A stretch of 64,000 bases of DNA from Gordionus sp. m RMFG-2023 (taxonomy: Eukaryota > Nematomorpha > Gordioida > Chordodea > Parachordodidae), in assembly GCF_954871325.1 (NCBI RefSeq), contig NC_088777.1, forward strand, positions 5,867,366 through 5,931,365, read 5' to 3'. Under the pieces are notes generated by a model, which was given only the letters and a program-made list of their open reading frames with translations, ran no database searches and was not told the DNA's origin. Both the position numbers and the translations under genes were made by a program. This document shows positions 50,045 through 60,523 of the stretch, one piece after another. Within the stretch, counting starts at the first letter, position 1. Every line of letters begins with the position of its first letter.

Positions 50045-50345
50045 AAAAGTTATGAAGAAGGCCTGGTTTGAAGACAACTGAGCTCGTATGCGAGTCGACA
50101 AAATAAACCGCCTAGATACCGGGAGACATGGTGATAGAATTCGGAGATTAGAAGTTCTTGCTGCAGGTATGACATAGATGAAATTAAGACAAGTGGGAAA
50201 ATTATGAAGAAGGCCTGGTTTGAAGACAACTGAGTTCGTATGCGGGTAGACAAAATAAGCCGCCTAGACACAGGGAAACGTGGCAGAATTCGGAGGTTAG
50301 AAGTTCGGGCTGCAGGTTTGGCAAAGATAAAATTAAGAAAACTTT
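50045..50345 (+). repeat. Tandem duplication of the coding-like unit, copy in arm B'
   Basis: Two units, at about 50,050-50,165 and 50,200-50,315, each reading KKAWFEDN, TGA, then (A/V)RMRV(D)KI(N/S)RLDTG and RIRRLEV. The TGA is at the same place in all four units of the two arms, so it predates the tandem duplication. Unknown family. Confidence 0.55.
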
Positions 50346-50999
50346 AGAGACGAAAAAAATTATATATGCAAAAAATATGATCCCTTTAAAAAAGTTTGAC
50401 TTTCCTCAGCGACCGTAGCCCTGATTAAGAAAAAAATCTTTTTGATTGAATAAGCTACTCGAGAAAATATTATTCTTTTAGAATTTTTGACATACCAATA
50501 CCCCACCTACACGCTCTTTCCAGCCACACAACTGTATATTATTTTTAAAAAATTGTGAATTTTGTTACAACGAGGATTATTAGTTACTTAATGTATTCTC
50601 TCTTAAAACGCCTTCCATCACTATACATCAGAAGTGGTGTGAACCCTCTTTAACAACAAAGAAGGAGTTCAGATAAAAATTTAAAAAAGGGTTCTGGTTC
50701 AGGGCTAGAAGAGCATAAAGAAATATTGTCTCGACATTGATAAAATACAATTTTTTTTTATTCAATCAATATTATAAAAATGATCTTTCTAGCATAAAAT
50801 TTAAAAATTAATTAATATTAATAATTTATTCAATCATCGAACAATGATACCTATATGTTCCAAAAAATATCCTCTTTAAGATTTCCGTTCAAATCTGACA
50901 AAATGTATCTCGAGGAACATAAATTGCTCATGTTTTAAATTTAAGTAGAATAGCTAGTATTTTACATAAAATATAAAAAATTTAGATATATTTAAAAAA

Positions 51000-51152
51000 A
51001 ATTCCAAGGTCCGACCCGGCCCGAATTTTTTTTTTTAAATATTAGACCAGGCCCGAACCCAATTATTTTAAATAGAATTAGGTCCTAGTCCGGACAGGCC
51101 CGAATGGGCCGGGCCTGACTCGGGCCGTGCATAACTTTGCAGACCTCTAGTT
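51000..51152. repeat. GC-rich MITE relic
   Basis: Contains ggtccgacccggcccg, gtccggacaggcccg and gggccgggcctgactcg, and ends ctttgcagacctctag, the family terminus. The other terminus is not clear. Confidence 0.55.
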
Positions 51153-51189
51153 TACCTATTTTTAAATTGTAAAAAATAATAACATTATT

Positions 51190-53030
51190 TTAAGGAACTT
51201 TTTCATGAATTACGAAATCAAATAAAATCCAAATATAACAAAACTCAATCAGTTTCATTACCTACAACTCAAACTGATAATTTAAACCAATATTTGATCA
51301 CTGAATTATCAAATAAAGCTGCTATGATTATTACAAGCGCTGCCCGTTTTAGGCAAAAATATAAAACAATCTTCCCTAACACTTTAATTTCTAAAATTCT
51401 TTTAATAACTACTACAATTAATAATGATGCCAAGAATTTAATAACTGAGCATACTTGCGGTCCTATGAATATAATATGCAAATTTTGTTTTTATTTGAAA
51501 AACCTTCAGATTCTGTTTTTATTTGAAAAACCTTCAGATTCTAAATTCAATCATTGTTGTAAAGGGAAAGTTAAACTTATACAAATACCTTACCCACCTT
51601 ATTTACAAAATCTTTTATCAAACCCACAGGATTCCTTATATAGATTTTATGATAAATATACGTTCTTATAATTCAGCTAGCACTTGCTTCTATGAGAGTT
51701 CAAATATCGGAGTTTTCAGGTAGTGGTCCTTATTGCTTCTAAGTTCATGGGCAAATATTTCATCGTACTTCTTACTTATATCCACCCTCTAATACTCACT
51801 TATGCACAGTTATATGTATTAGATACTACACAGGTTATAACTGAGCGTGTTAAACATCCAGCAAATACTAAATGTAACATAGATATTATGAAACATTTAG
51901 ATCATTTAATTCGTCAAATTAATCCCTACGCTCTTAGCTTTAGGACCTTGTGTGAGGTTCAACAATCTGCATTGGAATTTTCAACCAATTCCAATACAAA
52001 AATACCTGCCATCAATATGATCTTTAAATGCGATATATCATGCGATCGGCGCCATTATAATTTTCTATGGATGACGTAGCTATGATTTTTAACAATGAAG
52101 ATGAACCTCCTTTTAAAAGAGATGAGAATGATCTTATTATTCTTAACGTATTGAGTCCAAATTTAGACCCCATGGTATATCCCATACTCTTCCCCCATGG
52201 TGAACCTGTCGGTCTCTTAATATGATAGCTGAAGGTTTTGAACATTCATCTAGATCTAAAATTTCAATGTTACAATTTAAAATTGCACGTAACCATACGC
52301 CAAAATATTTTTAATCCTCTTCTTAATGCAGGGCGTCTAACTCAACAATATATAGTTGATTCCTATTTACAGGTTGAGGCTAATAACATTAACTATATAA
52401 AATTTAATCAATCTAAGCTTCGCGTAGAAGAATATTCCGGCTTAATGGATTATTTAAAATCTACATGTTCCACTTCAAAAGAATCTCTGAGAGGCTGCCC
52501 ATTTATTCTTCTTTCTTCATTTCAGGGATCTCCTTTAAAGATCATATTGATGGCAGGTATTTATGTATTGAAATTGGTTGAAAATTACAATGCAGATTGT
52601 AGAACCTCACCTAAGGTGTTAAAACTAAGATCGTAGAGATTGATTTGACGTATTAAAAGATCTAAATGTTTCATAATATCTATGTTACATTTAGTATTTG
52701 CTGGATGTTTAACTCGCTCAGTTATAGCCTGTGTAGATTAATTGCAACGATTTTAATCTTCCAAATCCTGACCCTATCACTCAATCTAATTTATATGACC
52801 CAATAATAAAAGCAGAAGTCGTAATGGTTATGGTAGCCAATCTTAATGTTTTACAGAGACATGCGTTTGATCAGGTTATCCAGGCTATTGACGTTACCTC
52901 AACTACTACCAGATATTTCTATAGATGGTAAAGGTTACAGAGTTTTATACCTGGGATTGATTTAGCACCAAGTGAACCCCAACTACCTTTTATATTGAAA
53001 CGTCGTCAATTTCCTAAATTCATATTCAAC
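51190..53030 (+). pseudogene. Helitron Rep/helicase relic, internally deleted and rearranged
   Basis: Plus-strand blocks in Helitron order: SNKAAMIITSAARFRQK; the zinc-finger-like HTCGPMNIICKFC (51,450-51,488); CCKGKVKL; NIRSYNSAS (51,650); HGQIF (51,748); ERVKHPANTKCN region; DDVAMIFNNEDEPPFKRDEND and LDPMVYPILFPHGEPVG (52,066-52,224); NPLLNAGRLTQQYIVDSYLQ, NQSKLRVEEYSGLMDYL and FILLSSFQGSPLK (52,310-52,550); then, after a rearrangement, LNVLQRHAFDQVIQAID (helicase N-terminus, 52,845) and IPGIDLAPSEPQLPF, KRRQFP (helicase C-terminus, 52,955-53,015). The region between the helicase start and the C-terminal motif is missing, including the Walker A GKT. Multiple frame changes; dead. Confidence 0.9.
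51833..52738. repeat. 195-bp inverted duplication inside the Helitron relic
   Basis: 51,833-52,027 (ctacacaggttataactgag to cctgccatcaatatgatctt) recurs in reverse complement at 52,541-52,738. Nearly identical by eye, so the rearrangement is relatively recent. It replaced the helitron segment after FQGSPLK with antisense sequence. Confidence 0.9.
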
Positions 53031-53204
53031 CCAAGCAAACTTTATTTATTTATTATTATGGAAAAAAGAAATATTTCCAAACCAAAGAGTTTAATTATTT
53101 ATTAAGTTTTTTTAACTTAATTATTTTATAAAAATGATCCTGAATCTAATTAATCAATTCAAGCAATTAATATTTACGTAGTAAGAAAAAATCTTAAAAT
53201 TTAA

Positions 53205-53400
53205 ATGCTCTATTAGTTTCATTACCTACACCTCAAAATGCTAATATAAATCATTCTTTTCTCACTTATTCATCAAATAAAGCTGATTTGATTGGTACAA
53301 GCGCTACCAGTAGGCAAAAGTCTAAAAATAAATTCCTCATTTTATTACCACCATCATACTTACCCTCTCAAGTAATATATTTATCTAACTAAATAATTTT
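53205..53400 (+). pseudogene. Second Helitron N-terminal fragment
   Basis: Encodes VSLPTPQNANINHSFLTYSS, NKADLIGTSATSRQKSKN, parallel to 51,240-51,370 but more diverged. Inverted copy at 43,440-43,625. Confidence 0.65.
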
Positions 53401-54295
53401 AATTTAATTTTTAGTATTTACTTCATTATTCAAATGGACTCTATTTATCCTTATTTAATGGAATTTACCTCCATATTTCAGAAAATTAACGTAAGTCATT
53501 AGATTTAAAATAGTATAGCATTTTTAAAAAATAAAATAATTAACCCAAGTAATTATTAAAATATCAATTCGACAAATAAAGATACTATATATTTAGCCAA
53601 TTAAAAACTAAATTTAAAAAAATTTCCATTATAATAGTGAAAAAATTTATAGTTCCTATCAATCTTACCCTCTCGTGTAAGATAAATATCGAAACTATGT
53701 AACTATGCCACTATATGCCAGAAAATTAATCAAAGTCACTACTCCTAAGTTATATTACTTTAAATTTAACAAATTAATTTAATTATATTTAGCCAATTGA
53801 AAAATAAAAGGCAAAATAAAAATTTTATCTCACCAATAATATGTGAACTCTGGGAAATGACATATATTACCAATTTATTCATATCTTCCCTACATTTTTT
53901 ATTACAATTTCATATATTTTACGCTAAATTTAATAAAATCTATATATATTCACTGAATATTCTTCTTTATTTAATAAAAAATTTCCTATAATAGTTAATA
54001 ATTTTTTTTTATTCCCGTCATTCTTGACGGGTTATCATCAACTAGTAACTTTATAAAGGCGGCAAATGATTTTTAAGTGATTGAACTAATCTGCTAAAGG
54101 GAGACAAACTTAACCGATAATAATCCTTATTATTTATTGAACCTAAACCGAACCGTATTCGAAAATTTCTCAAAACCGGTCCACACCTTTTGTTATCATG
54201 ACGGATTAAAATATTATTATCAATCATTAATTGACAAGTAACAGTCGCCATTTTTAGATAGTTGCCAAAAGTGAATGAAAATATTATTTAAAAAG
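53401..54295. other. AT-rich interval, no gene seen
   Basis: AT-rich. A patch at 54,005-54,260 contains gaaccggtttt-like words recurring at 55,640-55,690 and 48,240-48,330, probably a short repeat. A minus-strand 66-codon frame there has no recognisable domain. Confidence 0.4.
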
Positions 54296-54299
54296 AACT

Positions 54300-55392
54300 A
54301 TTACGTTGTCTAAGACTCTTAGAATGCTGTTTATGATTCTTAGAATAGTAATCCACAAACTTTATTGAATGATTAAATAAAAATGGAAATGAAAACAAAT
54401 TTTAATAATCGAATTTTTACAAATTTTATAACCAAAAAAAAGAATGAATATGATTTCAATAGGCTTCCCTTTTATAGGGAAGCAATAACTAAAAATACAT
54501 TTCTTAAAAATTATAAATCCCCGAATCATAATTATAAAAAATTACACTTAAAAATAACTCAAAAATTGTAAAATATAATGACTTAACCAAAAATTAACTT
54601 TTGCAAATATAAAAATAACTCACAAAACAAATAATGACTTTACCAAAATAAATTCAACACTATAAATAATATTTTCGTTCACTTATAACACCCCCCCCCT
54701 TTCCCGCCTTCGGCGACTACAATAGTTGCCGATATTCTTCTTCACCTATCCTTAACACTGGTAAATCTGTGGACAACTCCTCTTGGTTGCGATTACCGGA
54801 CTTCCTTCTTTTTTTTCTTTCACGCACTCTGTTTTCGTTCACTTATGACACCCCTCCCTATACCCCTTCAGCGACTACATTGCCGATATTCTTCTTCACC
54901 TACCCTTAACACTGGTAAATCTGTGGACAACTCCTCTTGGTTGCGATTACCGGACTTCCTTCTTTCTTTTGAGGGAGTGTCATAAGTGAATGAAAATATT
55001 ATTTATAAAGTTAAATTTTTTAAGGGGATTTCGTTTTGTGAGTTATTTTTATATAATTTAAATTTTATCGCGTTAACTTTATATTTTACAATTTTTGAGT
55101 TATTTTTAGTGTAAATTTTTTAAAAATTATAATTATGATTCTGGGATTTATAATTTTTAAGAAATGTATTTTTAGTTTAAAATTATTTTGGTAAGTCATA
55201 GCTTCATAGTAAAAGGGAATCCCATTAATATCATATTCATTCTTTTTTTTGGTTATAAAAATTGTAAAAATTCGATTATTAAAATTTGTTTACATTTCAT
55301 TTTTATTTAATCATTGAATAAAGTTTGTGGATTACTATTCTAAGAGTCATAAGCAGCATTCTAAGAGTCTTAAGCGGACAACGTAATAATAA
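54300..55392. mobile_element. Foldback element with about 390-bp arms and a tandemly duplicated core
   Basis: 54,300-54,690 is the inverse of 54,975-55,392: attacgttgtctaagactct against agagtcttaagcggacaacg at the outer ends, continuing through atggaaatgaaaacaaattt and cctttt(a)tagggaagc and on to gtgagttattttt. The core holds two tandem copies of about 160 bases (54,668-54,825; 54,834-54,985), each with ttttcgttcacttat, gccgatattcttcttcacc and ggttgcgattaccggacttc. Arms differ by small indels. No coding capacity; a foldback MITE is the likeliest class. Confidence 0.82.
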
Positions 55393-55851
55393 TTTTGTCA
55401 TGGCTATTTTGACTCAGCACCCGAGGCAAAGAAGTTTAACCAACTATAAAAACTTAATCTTTCTTCTTATAGATACGATTAGACCCGAAGAAAATCTTGA
55501 AAATATAGTTTGTATACCTTAATGGTATTTCTTTTTTAGGAAAATAGTATAATGAGTGCATTAAATTAAAAAAAAAAAATTTAAAAAAAATATACATCTA
55601 ACATAATTCTAATCAGTTTTGCATACAAAAGGCGTAAACCGGTTTTATAAAGCGAACCGAACCAATATTCTAACTTTTTACGAGCACCTGAACCTAGCAG
55701 ATACTCGTAACAGTTTGAATCCCCAAATCTTCTAAAAATATTATCCCAATTATATTTGATTGAGTCACGTCACACTCTTTAATCTTGTCGAATTTTGAAA
55801 TTATTTTCTTACATACCCAAATCAATTAAATATTAATAATAAAATAATTAC
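55393..55851. other. Region where a CUE exon would be expected; none recognised
   Basis: A plus-strand frame at 55,400-55,522 (ILTQHPRQRSLTNYKN, TIRPEENLENIV) looks somewhat protein-like but is on the wrong strand and matches nothing I know. The minus strand shows no MFP..LL-type CUE pattern. 55,640-55,700 has aaaccggtt-rich repeat words. Confidence 0.4.
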
Positions 55852-58800
55852 GTGATAAAATAATTTGATTTGGTACGATCATAGTATTTGGAGCAAGAGG
55901 CGGGGGAGGAATAGCTGTAGGAAAGCATATGGGATTTGCGTTGGGCAGAACGGATATAGGCTATTATTTTTCATCATTTTTTAAAAAACAATAATTTCAT
56001 AGTCTTAATTTAAATATTTTTTAAAAAAAATGTCCTTCAAATGTATTAAAAATTTCAGATTTATATAATCCAATTGAAATTAACCCCCCTGAATTTTACT
56101 ATTGATTTCGGTACAATAATAATATTTAAGATAATAATGTTATACTTATTATTCCGACCTCCCTCCCTCTATAAGTTTTATACCTTTTATTCCACCTGTG
56201 GTTTTAGTCAGTAGCATTATGGTAATATACAAACTTTTAAAGATTCAGTGAATAATTAGATGCCAGTCTAAGGCTAATTTGTTCCTTTTTTTAAAAAAAA
56301 AAATCTAAACATAATTTCCTTTCCAGTATCAAAAAAAAATTAAAATATTTCAAACTCATTCTTGATTGTCAAAAAACTAACGAGAAATTACCATATTCAT
56401 TTTTCCCGAAAAAAAAAACGCTAATGAGATATTAAGAACAATAAAACAGCTAGGACGGTACCAAAAAATTTGTGACGATCCTTATTTTCCCGGCGTTTTC
56501 GTTATTTTCTCTGCCTTGCAGATCGTACCATTTGTCCTCCATACCGCCTTTAAGGCTGTCGAAAAATGTGTTGGGAAGATTTATTGAGGTCCAAGCCACC
56601 TTTTCGTCCCGAGTAAAAGACCGCTTCGAACAAATGCAAAAATGAGAGAACATAAGCATAACTCTTAAAATATAATAGATTTTTAGGAAATAAATTAACA
56701 GGTGCCTTAGAGTTTATTTTCTTCGGCACGCCCCTAAAGATTGAGCTAAAATTTGCCAATTTTTACCTTTTGCCCAATTGTACATGGGATATTAAAGAAA
56801 ATATTAATGGTAATAAAAATTTAGTATTTATTAGTTGTTATAAAAAAATTAATTATAAATACTCAAGTCAGAGACCTGCAAGCCCGGCCCTAAGCCCGGG
56901 TACATGGGCCAGGCGGTTATAATTTTTTTTAAATATACGCAGGGCTGGGCCGAAAATTTTTTTAAAAAAAAATTTGTTGGGCCGTACAAATGGTAACTAT
57001 GCAGGCCTTTGACTCAAGTAAAACTTTAAGCAAGTTTATTATAAATCTATAAATATAAAACCCTCATGAAGGCCAGACAAAAGTGGGCCATAAACCTGGA
57101 GGGCGGCTAAATGTTTCTTCACTATATAAAAGAAAATGTTATAGGGGGTCACTGAATACTGCTAAATTTTAAGAATATGTAATAACATCAATCAGCATTG
57201 ATCGTTAAAGCATAACATTTCAACTAAAGCATCGTTGTAAAATGTTATTTTAACTAAATATGCATGATTTGCATATCTACAAATTTAACTTTATGTCCGG
57301 TCCAGCACAAAATACATTACTTATAATTTAAGTCATCAAATATTTTAAATGTTTTACAATATAAACTTCCTTTTTTTATGATTGAAAAAAAAATCAGTAA
57401 AAATATCGGATCGGTTTTGAAGCCATATAGGAAAATATCGGATCTGTGAAAATATGTGGATCGGCACAGCCCTAGAATCAAGGCTCAACCAATAACTTTA
57501 ATTTTTAATCATACCACTCACTGATAACAAGACAATTTATTATTGTATAGAAATATTTGTTTGTATTAAATAACAACAAAACCCAAAACTACATTATGCC
57601 AATTTTTTTCTCAAGAATACCTACAAACCTTGTACCCAGTTGTAAATTTAACAAAATGAGTTTTTTTTTACTATAGCATTAAAAGCATAATAAAATCAGT
57701 TTATTACAAACAAAAGCAAATTAATAAAATAAGTTTATAAACATAATTTCGGATTGATTTTTCATATGATAAAAAAAAAATTTCAATAGTAGATTGTCGT
57801 TAATTTTAGTCTTTGGCACTTAACCATCCTTGCTATTTTTCCATCCCTGAATAGAATTAAGGATATCGAAAGATATCGCCAACCGTCCATATAAATGATG
57901 TCAGATATGGAGTATTTATAATATACTAATTTTGATCAGACTAATCATAGTAGGGATGATGTTATTTAAGAAAAAGTCATAAAATTGCAGACAAAAAGGT
58001 AAATATTGTTTTTTAAAAAAAAAAATTTATTGTACACTGTAATAAAATGACCTTTAAAGTTTTGGCATACTTTTATTTTTTTGTATTTTTTAAAAAAAAA
58101 TATATCGATATATCAAAATATTTATATATTTTACTTCGTCATATATTTCAACGTTCATAGTGTTAACGACGTAAGGTAGATAACTAAAAATTTCAGTTGT
58201 TTTAAGGAGAAAAAAATAAAATAAAATAAAGATATTAGACATAATTCATACATATACCTTTTTCCATTTATAAATAAAATTTGATAATCAATCTGGTACC
58301 GAAATACCAGATCTATCTGCTAAGGTTTGTTAAAAATAGAGGCATCGAACAGTATTTTTGGTCGACAAAATACCAAAATATTAGCGGGCCAAGGTCAAAA
58401 GATGGGCCGTAGATGGTTTAATTTTTATAAAAACCGGGCTGGGTGTAGTTAAAAAAAATATCCAAAGACCGGCCAATCAGACAGAACTAATTTCTCGGCT
58501 AATCAGGCTGAACCAAAAATAATTTTTTCGGCCAATCAGGCAGAACTAAAAAAAAATTTTTTTTTTTTTACAAAACCAGGGCCATTTTTTCTTTAAAATT
58601 ATAATCAAAATAGGTTGGAATACCTCATTTTCTTCTCATATTATTTTTATTATTATTATTTTCCTTTTAAAAAGATTTACAAAATGCGGGCCAAAAATTA
58701 TTTTAAAATCCCCGTTATGCTTTGTAATAATAAAACAAAATTTAATCAATACGAAATTGTGCTTAAAAAATACGATAAAAACTTGGCCAACCCTGGCCTA

Positions 58801-60212
58801 AACTAAATTAAGCCATATTTAGCAGTTAAAATTTTTTAACGGTCCGGACCGTAAAGACCTACCCAGCTGTGGACCACTTTTAAATGGGTAGGGTTCTAGT
58901 TTTTTAAATGACCGCACCATTGATGGTCACTAATTCCAGCAAATAAAAAAAAATTTTTAAAAAATAAAAAGGCGAGCTATAAATGATTAAAGTTTTAAAT
59001 AATTTATCCAAACCACTTGCGTGATACGTAAATATAAAAACTATTTTTTTTTTTTTAAAAAAAATGAAAGATTGATTGACATAAATAAATGTTTTAAGTA
59101 TTACCAAAAAAGGGTTTGATTCCAGTTTGGATTGGTGGAACCGTTCAAGTCGGTAGAGGTTTCGAATACAAAATTACCGAGAATAATTTTGACATACGGG
59201 TCCATTCTGACGAAAGGAATATTAAACGGGGTGTGAGCCTTTGTTAAGTTCGCCTAATTTGTGTTTTTTATACAAATATTGTATTGTTATATGATATGGT
59301 GCAATGCTTATTAAGTCTTAACTTTAAGGTTCGTTCTTGGATAGAAGATTCGGACACTAAGAAAATATGCGGTAAAAATTGCTCGAAATTCGCGGGTTAG
59401 GTAACTTTTTTATAAGCTGAACTAACGCTGTTAAATGGTTCAAAGATGGCCGAAAGGTTTGGATAAATATTAACGAAATCTCGAAAAATACGTAATTACA
59501 ATTTTAGCTCTTAAATCTTTAATTTAAAATTGGCTTGAAAAGAGCCGCTTAACAACACTTAGTTGGGAGGTTTCGCCTGTCATCACGTGATAAAGTTAAA
59601 TTTTTTATAAAATTAAGATATTTTGATTCCTTAAATTGAGTAGATTTAGGAAAAACTAGTTTCCAGCTAGGCTTACACCATCGCTGTATTGTGTTAAAAT
59701 CAAATATTATTAAAATAAGCAACACGCAGATAGTTATCCTATAGGATCTGGGGCGAAAACTAGCCGTAAGCCCACCAAGGAAGGAATAGGTTTAGAATAT
59801 AACCCCCCAAGACTAACGCATTCATTTATTCTAGATATCTGACAAGTCCAATTAGGCCTCAAAATTATTCAAAATTCTAATGAACCACACATCCGGTTAG
59901 CAATTTTCTGAATCTTGGAGTCCCGCCCGAATGCAAAACTTAAATTTTACAGCTTAGGAACTTTTATTAATAAAGATATAGTAGATAGTAATTTTATACC
60001 TGACAAACAGTTATGTCGAGTTTGCCGATACAATTGGGAGGATACGGGGAACAAGCCATATTTTCCTGCATCTGCAAATTTCTGGCCAACATTTCGTCAC
60101 TTGCCGTGGGATTACACCGTGCCGTGACGACATTTTGAGCATCCTGAGGCTTATCATGGTCGATCCTTAGAAAATTGGCTGGAATAGATGCCGTATTGTC
60201 GTCGGTTTGTGT
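55852..60212 (-). CDS. TOLLIP: Toll-interacting protein (Tollip) homologue, five exons recognised
   Basis: Exons in transcription order: 60,212-60,000; 59,238-59,105; 58,183-58,135; 56,623-56,462; 55,960-about 55,852. Phases 0, 2, 0, 0 fit at every junction and introns are GT-AG. Exon 1 has IPANFLRI, like the LPQDFLRI near the Tollip N-terminus, then the first C2 strand GKLDITVCQ. Exon 2: RMDPYVKIILGNFVFETSTD and NPNWNQTLF. Exon 3: YLPYVVNTMNVEIYDE. Exon 4: DEKVAWTSINLP, LKGGMEDKWYDLQGRE and KIRIVTNF. This spans the whole C2 domain collinearly with animal Tollip. Exon 5 is proline-rich (FPTAIPPPPLAP), like the Tollip linker. Tollip binds phosphoinositides and Tom1 and uses a CUE domain for ubiquitin; I found neither the initiator exon nor the CUE exon. 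Without the last splice, exon 4 would end in NFLVPS at 56,450. Confidence 0.87.
56869..57011. mobile_element. Intact 143-bp GC-rich MITE with perfect 8-bp target duplication
   Basis: Begins CAGAGACCTGCAAGCCCGG and ends TGCAGGCCTTTG, flanked by identical ACTCAAGT octamers (56,861-56,868 and 57,012-57,019). This defines the family termini: CAGAGRCCTGCA, consistent with hAT mobilisation. It lies in the intron between Tollip exons 3 and 4. Confidence 0.92.
57020..58134. other. Tollip intron sequence, no further gene
   Basis: AT-rich. Contains a gatcggttttgaa/ggatctgtgaaa/ggatcggcacagccct patch (about 57,408-57,475) that looks like a transposon terminus, and nothing else readable. Confidence 0.5.
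58380..58560. repeat. GC-word repeat in a Tollip intron
   Basis: Recurring gcgggcc, gatgggccg, ccgggctgggtg and cggccaatcaggc(a/t)gaac units separated by A/T runs. The phrase aatcagg-cagaact occurs three times. It resembles a degraded member of the GC-rich MITE group. Confidence 0.4.
59426..59563. repeat. MITE relic, TAGTGTTGTTAAA family
   Basis: Opens acgctgttaaatggttcaaa and closes agagccgcttaacaacactt, the family termini in degraded form, in the Tollip intron between exons 1 and 2. Confidence 0.5.
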
Positions 60213-60523
60213 CTATCGTTTTCCCGTAAATAAACGAAAATTATTTTATCGAAATTCGCAAACAAAAATATTTGACTTCCGGATAAAAATGATAAGTGTT
60301 GGAAATAAAATGTAAAAAATAGTTTTGCTAATGTAACTAGATATATTTTTTCAAAAAATTCAAGTACGTATTTTTTTGAAATGTATCGATAAATTTATTA
60401 TTTTTCAAGTTATCTTTTTATATTTTACATATTTATTTATAATTCATTCATTTGCTATATTTTATACGACTTCATTCTTAAAATTACTATCTCCCTTACA
60501 CCAAGCAAATATTCCTAAACGTT

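Larger units (their letters stand above)
45284..50965 (-). repeat. Arm B' of the inverted duplication
   Basis: Reverse complement of 31,640-34,370, containing the additional 1.79-kb hAT at 45,702-47,489. Between 48,500 and 50,000 it also holds sequence I could not match in the left copy (for example 48,780-49,980), so the right arm has gained further sequence there or the left arm has lost it. Confidence 0.85.

Noticed and set aside
56550-56759. Apparent frameshift in the Tollip C2 domain, from reading through 56,624 into FLHLFE
   Set aside because: The discrepancy disappears when the acceptor at 56,624 is used and the separate small exon at 58,183-58,135 supplies VEIYDE in the right phase and length.
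59915-60127. Plus-strand frame with a CxxC (LCRVCRYNWED)
   Set aside because: Most of it is the antisense of Tollip exon 1 on the minus strand, which carries the conserved GKLDITVCQ and fits its neighbours in phase.
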